NCBI GenBank assembly: GCA_013287985.1
Contig: JABDCT010000003.1
Span: 1 to 64,000, forward strand
DNA from: Chlamydiota bacterium
Lineage (GTDB): Bacteria > Chlamydiota > Chlamydiia > Chlamydiales > Rhabdochlamydiaceae
Reading direction: 5' to 3'
DNA length: 64,000 nucleotides
Position numbers and translations under genes: made by a program. Positions 9,718 through 23,502 of this stretch are shown here, piece by piece; within the stretch, counting starts at the first letter, position 1; every line of letters begins with the position of its first letter. A model generated the notes under the pieces. That model did not search any database. It saw only the letters and a list, made by a program, of their open reading frames with translations, and was not told where the DNA came from.

Positions 9718-10709
9718 TGTTCTGCTAACTTCTCTGTGAACTGAATATCTACAAGCATATCCTCTAAGGTAGCACTTTTAGGTGACTTTTCACCCGTCTC
9801 ATAGGTATGCAAAAAAGTACGCCACTCATCTAAGAGTTTCATTCCAGCGGGATAACTCTTTACGCCGATAGGCGTTTCCAGCCAATCTTTTCCCTTCTCG
9901 TCAAAACGCACAACCAATCGCACTCCATCGGTGCATGTGATCTGGATTTCGCGCCTCTGCGGCCCCTTTGCAAACGAACTAAACGTCACAATAGGAATAG
10001 TACCCACTCTAAGCAGTGCTTCGACTTCTGCCACCGGATCGAGCTTAGATGGTTCATCGGCATAGAGAGCTTCTTGCATTTTTCGATCTACAATGGAAAT
10101 ACCCACTTCACTTTCGCGTTTCGATGACCATTTTTCTAAAACAACTTTCTCTGTGTAGCCGAGTCTTGGAAGAATATCGCTCATTACAAGATCAATCGGA
10201 TGGGTAGCCTCATCGATATGCACGCCTTCAGAAGGCCTTGGCGGTCCCTTTTCCATGCGATTTTTCTGCCAAATGGTCTGAATTTTACTAATCGGATGGC
10301 CTCGGAGATATTCAATCGCCTCTTCGACGGCAGGTGACTCGCGAAAAAGATACCCGCAAGAAACAACGCGATTCTTTAACGAAGGTATGATCTCTTCTGC
10401 TTGAGCAGAGGTTGCAGTGAGCGGCTTTTCCACCAAAATAGCAGTAGAGGAAGAAAGCTCCGCAAGTGTTTTAAGAATCTGATAATGGGATTTCGTAGAA
10501 GTAGCGATGCAGACGATGTCGGGTTTGGTTTCTAGAAAAGCTTGTGTAAGGTCTGTATAGGTGGGAAGGGATGGATTTTTTAAGCGTTCGGCATCTTGAT
10601 CGACAAGTGCCACGACTTGAACCTTTCCTTCCGCTTCAAGGATTTGCAGGTTTTTGAGGTGATTGGAGCCCATGAACCCAAGGCCCACGAGCAAAATTTT
10701 GATCATCAT
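9714..10709 (-). CDS. Gfo/Idh/MocA-family NAD(P)-dependent oxidoreductase
   Basis: The start is placed at the tandem ATGs at 10709/10706 (MMIKILLVGLGFMGSNH). The longer frame reads back through the rRNA terminator hairpin and is unlikely. An N-terminal Rossmann fold (VGLGFMG) is followed by IVCIATSTKSH, the family VEKPLT block (near residue 105) and a C-terminal alpha/beta domain with EATHPIDLV. The family oxidises or reduces sugars and related compounds; the substrate is unknown. It lies directly downstream of the rRNA operon terminator and ends tail to tail with the small gene at 9445. Confidence 0.88.
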   Translation of the reverse strand: MMIKILLVGLGFMGSNHLKNLQILEAEGKVQVVALVDQDAERLKNPSLPTYTDLTQAFLETKPDIVCIATSTKSHYQILKTLAELSSSTAILVEKPLTATSAQAEEIIPSLKNRVVSCGYLFRESPAVEEAIEYLRGHPISKIQTIWQKNRMEKGPPRPSEGVHIDEATHPIDLVMSDILPRLGYTEKVVLEKWSSKRESEVGISIVDRKMQEALYADEPSKLDPVAEVEALLRVGTIPIVTFSSFAKGPQRREIQITCTDGVRLVVRFDEKGKDWLETPIGVKSYPAGMKLLDEWRTFLHTYETGEKSPKSATLEDMLVDIQFTEKLAEH

Positions 10710-10719
10710 AAATAAAAAA

Positions 10720-10741
10720 GGCCCTAGCATAAGCTAGGGCC
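10720..10741 (-). terminator. rRNA operon terminator
   Basis: A perfect 9-bp stem (GGCCCTAGC / GCTAGGGCC) with a 4-nt loop follows the 5S gene and is trailed by TTTTTTATTT on the minus strand. It ends the 16S-23S-5S transcript. Confidence 0.9.
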
Positions 10742-10751
10742 GGAAATAAAA

Positions 10752-10867
10752 ACCTGGCGGCGACCTACTCTCCCATACTCTTGAGTATAGTACCATCGGC
10801 GATGAAGGGCTTGACTTCTGAGTTCGGGATGGGATCAGGTATTTCCCCTTCTCTATTGCCACCAGGA
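10752..10867 (-). rRNA. rrf: 5S ribosomal RNA
   Basis: On the minus strand the sequence begins CCTGGTGGCAATAGAGAAGG and ends with the complementary CGCCGCCAGG arm, so the terminal helix closes. Internal CCCGAACTCAGAAGTCAAGC is the conserved 5S loop. It lies about 145 bp after the 23S 3' end. Ends are accurate to a few bases. Confidence 0.93.
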
Positions 10868-11010
10868 CAAAAATCTAGATCAATTGCGAATTTCTCAAAT
10901 CTCTCACTGAGGTAAAAAAGCGCTCAAGAACTTCATTTTTACAAGAAGTCTCTTGGCGCAGCCATCATTGACTCAACTCTTAATTTAAGAGCCGGGTCGA
11001 TGATGAAAAA

Positions 11011-13963
<2,953 letters not shown>

Positions 13964-14262
13964 AAAAATCATTTTGTGATGCTGCTTTATTTGCCATAAA
14001 CTTCAAGTAAAAAATATGTTCTCAAGCGCTATTTTACATCAGTGAAATTACACTCTTTAAAATATGCGCTTCGAGATATTACCTTCGTAATATCTCTATA
14101 TTTGAGATAGTCAAATCTACTCTGTCACCTAAGTGACATTCTAGATTTAACTTTATTCGCAATTGTCCAGAAAATTTCTGCTGCCTTTGACAACAGTAAA
14201 GAAGTGATGTGAGTTTAAGACGTTTGTCTCAACCTAAGGAACGACATTTGTCATTCGTCCTT
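13964..14262 (-). other. 16S-23S internal transcribed spacer without tRNA
   Basis: About 300 bp with no tRNA gene, as in other chlamydiae. It is AT-rich and holds small hairpins: a perfect 10-bp stem at 14073-14096 (GAGATATTAC / GTAATATCTC), a GTCAC/GTGAC stem near 14126, and a stem next to the 16S 3' end near 14236-14264. These probably take part in precursor processing. Confidence 0.7.
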
Positions 14263-15815
<1,553 letters not shown>

Positions 15816-16092
15816 TAGAGAAAAAAATCTATGATTTTCTTATATTTTGTTATTGACAGGTAAAATAGAAACTCACGAGGAGTTCCTATTTACACAAACG
15901 TTTTAAATAGGTCACATCACTTCATCACTGCTGTCAAAAGAGCATTCGCACCGCTTAACTTGCAGGTGCATTCACTTCTTAGCATTTCTGCGTTTGAAGG
16001 AAGCCAACAACATACACAAAGTCGTGAATTATCCGCAAATCTTTTTCATTTTCCTCTATGGAAAAATCTGTTTTTCGACTTTTTGGGAAAGG
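15816..16092 (-). promoter_or_regulatory. rRNA operon upstream region
   Basis: 277 bp between nhaD and 16S with no reading frame. On the minus strand a consensus -35 hexamer TTGACA lies at 15932-15937, but no good -10 follows at 16-18 bp; the nearest AT-rich hexamer (TATTTA) is 22 bp away. The last 60 bp before 16S are AT-rich with TATAAG and TATTTT boxes. It presumably contains the rRNA promoter, exact position uncertain. Confidence 0.35.
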
Positions 16093-17358
16093 TTAAATAA
16101 GGGCCTTTTGGAGCAGATAGACCCCCATTCCGGCCAAATACCCGGCCAAAACGGGTAGGGTTATCTTGCGCATATAGGTGAGGAAATCGACCTTTTCCAG
16201 GCCCATAATCGCCACCCCGGAGGAGGAGCCGATGACGAGGAGGCTACCCCCTGTTCCGGCGGCGTAGGCGATCATATGCCAGAGGGAGGAATCGGTGGGG
16301 AACTGGGCCAGCGGGTACATGCCCATGGTCGCGGCCACCAGGGGCACGTTATCGACGATGGAGGAAAGGACTCCTATGGCGGTCGCAATCAGAGCTTGGC
16401 TCTTCAGGGTCGTGTTGAGCCATTCCGCTAGATGGGTGAGGAGGCCTACGGCTTCCAGGGCATTGATACAGAGAAGTATCCCTAGGAAAAAGAGGACGCT
16501 TGAGGTGTCTACCCGCGTCAGGACAGCCGGGACGCGGAGGTGCTCGCGCTGGGCATATTTGTGATGCAACAGGTCAGTGACCAGCCAGAGCAGGCCGAGC
16601 GCTATCAAGATTCCCATGAAGGGAGGCAGCCCGGTCAGCGCTTTGAAGATAGGCACGCAAACGAGGGCGCCTACGCCGAGGTAAAAAACTATTTTAGCTC
16701 CGGGCTCTAACTCGTGGCTATTCTCTTGTGTTTTTGGGCTCGTAAATTTGCCTTTCTGCGTAAAGCTAAAATAGAGCAGCGGAACGAGCAGTGAGATGAC
16801 GCTTGGCGCAAAGAGCGCTCCCATTATTTTTAAGCTAGTGATCTGGGAATTGATCCAGAGCATGGTGGTGGTGACATCGCCAATGGGCGTCCATGCGCCT
16901 CCCGCATTTGCCGCCACGACGACCATACACGAGACCAAAAGTCGTTCACTGCGCTGTGGAATCATCTTGCGCAGCAGTGAGATCATGAGGATTGTAGTGG
17001 TCAAGTTATCGAGAATCGCTGAGAGAAAAAAGGTAAGCGTACAGACCACCCAGAGCATTTTCCGCTTAGAAGTGGTGTGGATCAGATCGGTGACAATTTT
17101 GAAACCTTTATGCGAATCGATCAGTTCAACCAGGGTCATTGCGCCTAAGAGAAAAAAGATGATCTGCGCATTGTCGGCGAGATGGTGGCTGAGGAGATCT
17201 AAATTCGCGCTGATGGGAGATGCACTGTAAAGAAAATAGAGTGTCCAGCACAAAACAGCTGTGAGAAGAGCTGCGGCAGTTTTGTTGATCTTGATGACGT
17301 ATTCCAAGATGATGGCAGCGTATCCAATCCCAAAAAGAGCGAGGATCACACTACTCAT
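16093..17358 (-). CDS. nhaD: Na+/H+ antiporter, NhaD type
   Basis: 421 residues, about 11 hydrophobic helices. Typical NhaD/arsenite-permease (IT superfamily) blocks are ILDNLTTTILMISLLRK (about 115), VVVAANAGGAWTPIGDVTTT (about 150) and a second half with SSIVDNVPLVAATMGMYP and AAGTGGSLLVIGSSSGVA. The family exchanges Na+ for H+ across the inner membrane. It starts directly at the stop of kdsD (TAA then ATG), so the two are cotranscribed. It is the last gene before the rRNA region. Confidence 0.9.
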   Translation of the reverse strand: MSSVILALFGIGYAAIILEYVIKINKTAAALLTAVLCWTLYFLYSASPISANLDLLSHHLADNAQIIFFLLGAMTLVELIDSHKGFKIVTDLIHTTSKRKMLWVVCTLTFFLSAILDNLTTTILMISLLRKMIPQRSERLLVSCMVVVAANAGGAWTPIGDVTTTMLWINSQITSLKIMGALFAPSVISLLVPLLYFSFTQKGKFTSPKTQENSHELEPGAKIVFYLGVGALVCVPIFKALTGLPPFMGILIALGLLWLVTDLLHHKYAQREHLRVPAVLTRVDTSSVLFFLGILLCINALEAVGLLTHLAEWLNTTLKSQALIATAIGVLSSIVDNVPLVAATMGMYPLAQFPTDSSLWHMIAYAAGTGGSLLVIGSSSGVAIMGLEKVDFLTYMRKITLPVLAGYLAGMGVYLLQKALI

Positions 17359-18336
17359 TTAGAACCCCGCTTGGACGATGTCGTGCATGCGCAAGAGACC
17401 GACTGCCTTTCCTTGATCTACAACGGGGAGTACCATGACGTAACGCTTGGGGTCTTTCTGCATGATTTTCACAGCCTCCCACACTAGCAGATTTTCCGCC
17501 ACCACAAGTGGTGTGCGCGTCATGAGCTGTTCCATTTTTGTGTCGAGCACCTTAGCGCCTTCGGCTTGTAAAGCACGCCTTAAATCACCATCGGTGAACA
17601 CACCGAGGAGCCGCTGCTCATCATCCACAACGAGCAAACAGCCGCATTTCTTGTTGGAGAGCTCCACGATGACTCCCATGAGCGAATCGGACGGACGGCA
17701 GAGCGGTATCCCTTCGCCTTTTATCATCAGGTCGCTGACGCGAACTGTCGCTTTCTTTCCGATCGATCCCGAAGGATGATTGAGCGCATAATCTTCGATG
17801 GAAAATCCCTTGCTGCGCATCAGTGCAATAGCCAGCGCATCGCCGAAGAGAAGTTGCACTTCTGCCGATGTAGTAGGCGCAAGATCGAATGGACAGAGCT
17901 CTTTTTCGACAGGAAGGCAAACAGCAACATCAGCGAGTTGAGCCATGCGGCTGGCTAGATTCGACGTCCAGACAACGATTTTTGCTCCCTTGCGCCGGAT
18001 GGGACCGGTTAAACTGAGCAGTTCATCCGACTCCCCGCTTTTGCTCAGCATGACGACAAGATCGTCCGCTGAGACAACGCCAATGTCGCCATGCAAGAAA
18101 TTCATCGCCGGGATGTAAATTGCGCGCGTCCCCGTTGAGACGAGCGTCATGCAGATCTTCTCGGCAATGATGCCGCTCTTGCCCACACCCGTGAAGATGA
18201 GAACGCCTTTGCATTCCACGCACGCTTCGACGCACTGCTCCGCCTGCTCAATGTCCAGCGCGGAATAAAAATGCATTAAATAACGCTTTTGCTCATTTAA
18301 TAGCTGCTCTAAATTGACTGTAACTATGGAGTTCAC
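17359..18336 (-). CDS. kdsD: arabinose-5-phosphate isomerase, KdsD/KpsF family
   Basis: 325 residues from a GTG start (AAGGGA 7 nt upstream). The N-terminal SIS domain holds IFTGVGKSGIIAEKICMTL and VVMLSKSGESDELLSL. Two CBS domains occupy the C-terminal part (about 205-325). The family converts ribulose-5-phosphate to arabinose-5-phosphate for KDO and lipopolysaccharide synthesis. It is followed without spacing by nhaD. lpxK and gmhA further along serve the same envelope pathway. Confidence 0.92.
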   Translation of the reverse strand: MNSIVTVNLEQLLNEQKRYLMHFYSALDIEQAEQCVEACVECKGVLIFTGVGKSGIIAEKICMTLVSTGTRAIYIPAMNFLHGDIGVVSADDLVVMLSKSGESDELLSLTGPIRRKGAKIVVWTSNLASRMAQLADVAVCLPVEKELCPFDLAPTTSAEVQLLFGDALAIALMRSKGFSIEDYALNHPSGSIGKKATVRVSDLMIKGEGIPLCRPSDSLMGVIVELSNKKCGCLLVVDDEQRLLGVFTDGDLRRALQAEGAKVLDTKMEQLMTRTPLVVAENLLVWEAVKIMQKDPKRYVMVLPVVDQGKAVGLLRMHDIVQAGF

Positions 18337-18347
18337 TCACAATTCCC

Positions 18348-18376
18348 TTGAAATGATCAGGTCATTTTCTTTAATA
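18348..18376 (+). promoter_or_regulatory. probable promoter of icd with inverted repeat in the spacer
   Basis: TTGAAA (18348-18353), a 17-bp spacer, then TTAATA (18371-18376), 25 bp before the start at 18402. The spacer holds an inverted repeat AAATGA-5-TCATTT (18351-18367), placed where a repressor or a divergent kdsD promoter would act. Confidence 0.5.
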
Positions 18377-18401
18377 AAAGGTTAAAGCCAGGAGAGTGTT
18401 C

Positions 18402-19844
18402 ATGACAAGGGGAAAAATTCCTATCGCAATTGCCTACGGTGACGGGATCGGCCCGGAGATCATGGAAGCTACTCTATTTGTCCTGGAGGAAGCCGGTGCT
18501 AACCTCGACTACCACCGCGTGGAAATTGGAGAAAAGGTTTACCTCGGCGGCCACCCTACGGGCATCGAAGATTCGACCTGGGAGACGATCCGCCATACGA
18601 AAGCTTTTTTGAAAGCGCCGATCACGACTCCCCAGGGAGGCGGGTTTAAAAGTCTCAATGTGACGATCCGCACGACACTCGGCCTCTATGCGAACATCCG
18701 TCCCTGCTGCTCCTATGCGCCTTTTGTCCCCACCAAGCACCCCAAAATGGACTTGGTTATCGTCCGCGAGAACGAAGAGGATCTCTATGCAGGGATCGAA
18801 TACCAGCAGACTCCTGAAGTGTGCCAGTCTCTCAAAATAATCTCGCGACCCGGGACACAGAAGATCGTGCGCTATGCGTTTGAATACGCGCGCCAGCAGG
18901 GCCGCAAAAAGGTCACCTGCTTCACAAAAGATAACATCATGAAGTTCACCGACGGTCTCTTCCATAAAATTTTTGACGAGATCGCCGCAGAATACCCCGA
19001 CATCGTCAATGAGCATTGGATCGTCGATATCGGCGCCGCCAAACTCGCTGATTCTCCGGAAGAGTTCGACGTCATTGTGCTTCCCAACCTCTATGGCGAT
19101 ATTTTGTCAGATGTCGCTGCGCAAATCTCGGGCTCTGTGGGCTTGGGTGGTTCTGCCAACATCGGCGACCGCGGAGCGATGTTTGAGGCGATCCACGGCT
19201 CTGCTCCTCGTAGAGCAGGTCAAGACGTCGCAAATCCTTCAGGTCTGCTCTTGGGCGCGGTGCTCATGCTCGCGCACCTGGGAGAACATGAGGTCGCCAC
19301 ACGCATCCACAACGCATGGCTGAAAGCCATCGAAGAGGGAATCCACACCTACGACATTTTTAAAGAAGGGACCAGCAAGAAAAAGGTGGGGACAAAGGCG
19401 TTTGCTCACGCAGTCGCGAAACTCCTCGGCGAGAAGCCGCATACACTCAAACCGGTCAGCTACAAATCGGGGGCTAAGATCTCTGCACTTAATTCCGCGC
19501 TTCCACGCCCAGTCAAGCGCGAGCTCGTTGGTATCGACATTTTTCTTCACAGCAAAATGGCGCCTCTCGATTTGCAGAAGCAGCTCGCTATGGTTCAAAC
19601 AAAGCTCAATCTAACGATGATCAGCAACCGCGGCGTGCGCGTGTGGCCCGGCGGACAGCCGGAAACTTTCTGCGTCGACCAGTTCCGCGGACGCTATATG
19701 CACAAAGAAAAAGGGCGGCATGCCACTCCACCGGAGCTGCTTGCCACCCTTCAAGCCCTAACTGATGCGGGCTTTGAGATCATTAAAACGGAAAACCTTT
19801 ACCTCATCGACGGAAAGCCGGGCTATTCGTCAGCAGAGGGATAA
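18402..19844 (+). CDS. icd: isocitrate dehydrogenase (NADP), long C-terminal-extended type
   Basis: 480 residues from the ATG at 18402 (AGGAGAG 6-10 nt upstream); the GTG six bases earlier is less likely. Family blocks are YGDGIGPEIM at the start, the substrate region (SLNVTIRTTLGLYANIRPC), VRENEEDLYAGIEY, and the catalytic and metal block NLYGDILSDVAAQISGSVG near residue 232. AIHGSAPRRAGQDVANPSG follows. The extra 120-140 residues at the C-terminus match the Thermus/Rickettsia subtype. The enzyme makes 2-oxoglutarate in the TCA cycle, which classical Chlamydia cannot do. It overlaps the convergent gene by 15 bp. Confidence 0.92.
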   Translation: MTRGKIPIAIAYGDGIGPEIMEATLFVLEEAGANLDYHRVEIGEKVYLGGHPTGIEDSTWETIRHTKAFLKAPITTPQGGGFKSLNVTIRTTLGLYANIRPCCSYAPFVPTKHPKMDLVIVRENEEDLYAGIEYQQTPEVCQSLKIISRPGTQKIVRYAFEYARQQGRKKVTCFTKDNIMKFTDGLFHKIFDEIAAEYPDIVNEHWIVDIGAAKLADSPEEFDVIVLPNLYGDILSDVAAQISGSVGLGGSANIGDRGAMFEAIHGSAPRRAGQDVANPSGLLLGAVLMLAHLGEHEVATRIHNAWLKAIEEGIHTYDIFKEGTSKKKVGTKAFAHAVAKLLGEKPHTLKPVSYKSGAKISALNSALPRPVKRELVGIDIFLHSKMAPLDLQKQLAMVQTKLNLTMISNRGVRVWPGGQPETFCVDQFRGRYMHKEKGRHATPPELLATLQALTDAGFEIIKTENLYLIDGKPGYSSAEG

Positions 19845-21143
19845 TCGATCGACAGTGTCATTAAAAGCCTTTTGGAAATCCACGTAGAATTGGGTTTCGC
19901 CTCTAATAGCAAACGTTTCAAACGTCCCAAGGAAATACTCTTCTTGAGCTTTACTGAATTTTCCAGGAATCTCTGAATTTAAGAAGCTACGATCCACTTT
20001 GATTTCCAAATTACCAAACAGGGTTTCGAAAAACACTTGTCTCATAGTTGGAGATAACCCCGCTTCAGCTTTAGCAAGAGCAGACAATACCGTCTGTTTC
20101 GCCTCTTCACTATGCAAATTCTGAGTACTTACTCCACGGGCAAAAGATGTGAGAAGTCCTCTATTTTCTTTTGCTTTGATCAAAGTTTGCACGGTCGTAT
20201 CCAATTCGTTTTTGCTCTCTGTAAAGGGAGTTCCCATTTCTTTATTAAACGCAGTATCAGACGGCAACGTTAACACTCCTGTTACCGCTTGCTGTCTTAT
20301 TTGCGCTTCAGATAGTTCTTTTAACTTCGGATTGAACTCGCGAATGAAGGCAAACACTCTATCAGAGTTGAATTTCTCAAGAGATTCTAGCGTATTTTTC
20401 TGTTTATCACCTCTATCCTTAAGTTCTTTGTATCGCGCATTAAAGCGATTTACAAGAGGGGATTTAGTTTCAACAGGAGTTTTAAAAAACTCCGCTCTGA
20501 CAACATTTGCGACGTCGACATCTGATTGTTGAGCTGCTAGGTTTTTAACGCATGCAGTATAACATACATCTTCAACGACCTTGTCCTTTTCTTCTCCATT
20601 CCTAATTTTCGGATTGGCTTTAAAACAAGCATCAACAATGTCTTGGCCATATTTCGACACAAGCTTTTGCACAAATGGCGTTTCTCTATAGATTTGCGCC
20701 GGAGATTTTGGCGTTCCCGGGGGCGTATTCTCGGGAGATTCATTACTATGTGTTGTCGACCCTCCACCGCCAGTTGTCTCTTGATCAATGCCATTAGGAT
20801 TTAACGCGTTTAATTTTTTAAGTGCCGCTTTTAAGGCGCGCTCCACAAACGCTTTCCCTTTTTCGTCATGAGAGGTGTTGGGAGTAAGCTTCTTCATAAT
20901 TGTTTCAACGTTTTTTGTAAGCACTCGCCTTGAAAGGTCATCAGTACGAATATAAGTTTCTGCGTACGCATCAACTAAACGCGATACGTTGCCTGCGACA
21001 ACGATCTTGTCGTAGTTACCAAAACCTAACCATGCCCAAATACGATCTAATAAGCTTGGCTTCTCAATACGCAAATCATTGCTAATGCGTAAACCGTCAC
21101 TTATTGAGATCTGTTCTGTTGTTAATTTTCTTTCTATAGTCAT
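19830..21143 (-). CDS. lineage-specific protein with SP/TP-rich linker, unknown function
   Basis: 437 residues, no family recognised. The N-terminal segment has a short amphipathic WLGFGNYDKIVVAGNV block (about 40-55). A low-complexity linker at about 122-147 (GGGG then SPENTPPGTPKSP) contains four Pro-directed Ser/Thr sites. The remaining 290 residues are predicted helical with a CYTACVKN block. No signal peptide and no membrane helix. Upstream is a very AT-rich leader (21144-21240), and AAGGTGAATT precedes the ATG. The overlap with icd is tail to tail. Leader type and linker suggest a secreted host-interaction protein, but this is inference. Confidence 0.7.
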   Translation of the reverse strand: MTIERKLTTEQISISDGLRISNDLRIEKPSLLDRIWAWLGFGNYDKIVVAGNVSRLVDAYAETYIRTDDLSRRVLTKNVETIMKKLTPNTSHDEKGKAFVERALKAALKKLNALNPNGIDQETTGGGGSTTHSNESPENTPPGTPKSPAQIYRETPFVQKLVSKYGQDIVDACFKANPKIRNGEEKDKVVEDVCYTACVKNLAAQQSDVDVANVVRAEFFKTPVETKSPLVNRFNARYKELKDRGDKQKNTLESLEKFNSDRVFAFIREFNPKLKELSEAQIRQQAVTGVLTLPSDTAFNKEMGTPFTESKNELDTTVQTLIKAKENRGLLTSFARGVSTQNLHSEEAKQTVLSALAKAEAGLSPTMRQVFFETLFGNLEIKVDRSFLNSEIPGKFSKAQEEYFLGTFETFAIRGETQFYVDFQKAFNDTVDRLSLC

Positions 21144-21338
21144 AATTCACCTTATTTATATCTTTATTATAACTAAAATAATATTTAATTGTAATTAAAT
21201 TTTTAATTAACAAAATTAATTTGTAAATAACTGTAATTAAATGCGTTATAACATGATTACAATAAGGTATTTAAAAACGATTTGAGTTCCGCTTTTTTCG
21301 GGCCTCCGCTATATTCTTCGACTTTGCTAGGAGGATGC
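21144..21338. promoter_or_regulatory. AT-rich divergent leader region
   Basis: The 100 bp nearest the 437-residue gene are nearly all A and T with many TTAATT and TATAAT-like words on the minus strand, including TTATAATAAAGATATAAATA just before its ribosome binding site. The side towards the symporter is more ordinary. AGGAGG at 21329-21334 sets the symporter start. Confidence 0.45.
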
Positions 21339-22676
21339 GTGGAATTTTCAATCGCAGCTATTTTGCGCCATTTCAATGAGGCGGTGACCTTTTATCTGAT
21401 ATTTCCGGGGATTGCCCTGCTCGGGCTTTACCTCACGATCAAGCTGAGATTTTTGCAGTTCTCCAAGTTGGGACTCAGCATTAAGACGTTGATGACCAAG
21501 AGCTTACCGGGAGAGGGCCAGGGAATCACTCATTATCAGGCAGTTGCGGCAGTTCTAGCCGGTAACATCGGGACGGGAAATATTGCCGGTATGGCGATCG
21601 CCCTCACCGCCGGCGGTCCCGGAGCGCTTGTTTGGATGTGGATCATCGCCTTCCTAGGCGCGGCTATCCAATACGCCAGCTGTGTCCTGGGAGCCAAGCG
21701 CAGCCAGACAAATAGCCGCGGCGAGATCCTCGGCGGCCCTATGTACTACCTCAGCAAGCCTATGGGCAAGCTTTTTGCCTGCTTCCTCGTGCTGGGTGCT
21801 TTGACGATTGGGAATTTCACCCAGGTCAACTCGATTTGCCTTCCTTTTGAACAGCTGGGCGTTCCTCCTCTTTTAACTGCTCTCGTCACTGCAGCTTTGG
21901 TGGGGCTAGTGATTCTAGGCGGTATGCAGCGTTTTGCCAGGGCTTCCTCTTCTATTGTGCCTATTATGGCGATTCTCTATTTCGGCTCAGCTCTCGTCAT
22001 TCTGGGGATCTACTACGACCAGATTCTGCCTTCTCTTATTTTGATGTTTAAAGCCGCTTTTGCTCCTTCTGCCGTGGTCGGGGGTACACTAGGGTATGGT
22101 GTGGTTAAAACGATTACCACCGGCTTCGATCGCGGCATTTTTGCTACTGACGCAGGAACGGGCATTGTGCCGATTCTGCAATCGGCTGCTAAATCCAAAA
22201 GCCCTATCACCAACGGCGTGGTGACTCTTATCGCACCGGTTCTGGTGATGATCGTCTGCACGACGACAGGTCTTGTGCTGATGGTCACAGGGGTGTGGAC
22301 GGAAGGCGCTCAAAGCAGCAACATGGTCACAGCGGCATTCCAGAAGGGTCTCGGCAACCAGCTGGGTCTCTTTGTTGTGGTGACGGCGATCTTCTTGTTC
22401 TCCTATACGACGATTCTCGCTTGGGCGTGCTGCGCAGAGAGAGCTGTTGGCTTCTTGTTTAATGAAAACGCCGTGAAGCGCTTCAGGTACTTCTTTATTG
22501 CGACTGTCCCTATTGGAGCACTTGTCGATGTCAACATGGTGTGGCTCCTTGCGGATATTTCGATTTCGCTCATGCTCACAACGAATATGATTGGAGTGGC
22601 TCGCCATTCTAGAGAGGTGATCCTTGAGTCACGCAGCTATTTTAGAAAGCCCGAGCTGTCCGACAGTACCGTTTGA
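21339..22676 (+). CDS. sodium:alanine symporter family (AGCS) transporter
   Basis: 445 residues from the GTG at 21339, chosen because AGGAGG ends 4 nt upstream; a longer TTG frame from 21282 has no such site. AGCS blocks are FPGIALLGLYLTIKLRFLQF, the signature AGNIGTGNIAGMAIALTAGG, PGALVWMWIIAFLGAA, the GGPMYYL turn, and TGFDRGIFATDAGTGIVPI in the middle. About 10-11 membrane helices. It imports alanine or glycine with Na+, which suits an intracellular bacterium taking host amino acids. The next gene starts inside its last 53 bp. Confidence 0.9.
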   Translation: MEFSIAAILRHFNEAVTFYLIFPGIALLGLYLTIKLRFLQFSKLGLSIKTLMTKSLPGEGQGITHYQAVAAVLAGNIGTGNIAGMAIALTAGGPGALVWMWIIAFLGAAIQYASCVLGAKRSQTNSRGEILGGPMYYLSKPMGKLFACFLVLGALTIGNFTQVNSICLPFEQLGVPPLLTALVTAALVGLVILGGMQRFARASSSIVPIMAILYFGSALVILGIYYDQILPSLILMFKAAFAPSAVVGGTLGYGVVKTITTGFDRGIFATDAGTGIVPILQSAAKSKSPITNGVVTLIAPVLVMIVCTTTGLVLMVTGVWTEGAQSSNMVTAAFQKGLGNQLGLFVVVTAIFLFSYTTILAWACCAERAVGFLFNENAVKRFRYFFIATVPIGALVDVNMVWLLADISISLMLTTNMIGVARHSREVILESRSYFRKPELSDSTV

Positions 22677-23496
22677 GGTCAAGTGCGACCTTCTCTACTG
22701 GCAAGCGCGCGAGGATGGGACTGCTATTGCCCTCAATGAGGGCGAGGTTCTCTATCCGGATTTTGACTATCATCTGGGAGTGCGTCTTTTGGGCGCGTGG
22801 CAGATGTCTCACGATGCCTGGAGGGTGGGGGTTCAGCTCACGCACTTCCATGCGCGCACCACGGATAACTTCCCCTTTGCCGTTGTACCCACACAGCCGC
22901 ACCCCCTAAGGGGGATTAATCTGGCGACTGAGGCTTTTAGCCGCTGGCGCCTGCATCTGGGGTTTGTCGACCTCTTCTTGGCAAGGACCGCCTTCTATGC
23001 CCCCTGCATCACCCCCTTTATCGCCGTGCGTTTCGCCGGGGTGCGCTTCAAGACGCGGGTGGAATATACGCTCCCTTCGGGAAAGGTGGAAGATCTCTCC
23101 AATAAGAACAAGTTTTGGGGAATAGGGCCGCAGTTTGGGCTCGTGATCGAACAAGCGCTCTGGCGCTCGCTTAGCCTCTACGCCAAGGGGGATCTCTCTC
23201 TTCTTCTCGGCAGCTTCTACATCCACCAGGATGAACAGGAGAAAAACAATAAAAAAGCGGGGCGCATGAAATTCCTCGATGAGAAGACGGAGATGCGAGC
23301 TGTTGGAGAGATGGCGCTGGGCCTTTGCTGGAGCTTTTCCTGCTTTGACATTCACGCGGCTTGGGAGCTGACACAGCTTTTTGGCCAGAATCAAATGGTA
23401 CAGTTTGTAGATGCAGAAACGCCGGGGCTGTTTTTAAGCAACCTCGGCGATTTAACTCTTCAGGGATGGACAGTAGGATTAAGCTACTGCTTTTGA
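22624..23496 (+). CDS. MOMP-like outer-membrane beta-barrel protein without visible signal peptide
   Basis: 290 residues from a TTG at 22624 with a strong Shine-Dalgarno (AGAGAGGTGA) 4 nt upstream. The start cannot move upstream because a TGA lies two codons before in frame. The mature part begins VPFEVKCDLLYWQAREDG, the typical opening of Legionella/Waddlia MOMP-like porins, and ends in an aromatic C-terminal strand (LQGWTVGLSYCF) as outer-membrane barrels do. Alternating polar and aromatic strands run throughout. There is no room for a standard signal peptide before residue 16, which is odd for an outer-membrane protein. It overlaps the symporter gene by 53 bp. Confidence 0.75.
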   Translation: MSHAAILESPSCPTVPFEVKCDLLYWQAREDGTAIALNEGEVLYPDFDYHLGVRLLGAWQMSHDAWRVGVQLTHFHARTTDNFPFAVVPTQPHPLRGINLATEAFSRWRLHLGFVDLFLARTAFYAPCITPFIAVRFAGVRFKTRVEYTLPSGKVEDLSNKNKFWGIGPQFGLVIEQALWRSLSLYAKGDLSLLLGSFYIHQDEQEKNNKKAGRMKFLDEKTEMRAVGEMALGLCWSFSCFDIHAAWELTQLFGQNQMVQFVDAETPGLFLSNLGDLTLQGWTVGLSYCF

Positions 23497-23502
23497 ATAG
23501 AC

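Noticed and set aside
10710-10730. Upstream start of the Gfo/Idh oxidoreductase (MLGPFLF)
   Set aside because: These codons are the rRNA terminator hairpin; the family N-terminus begins at MIKILLVG.
13964-14262. tRNA in the 16S-23S spacer
   Set aside because: No cloverleaf or T-arm consensus found on either strand.
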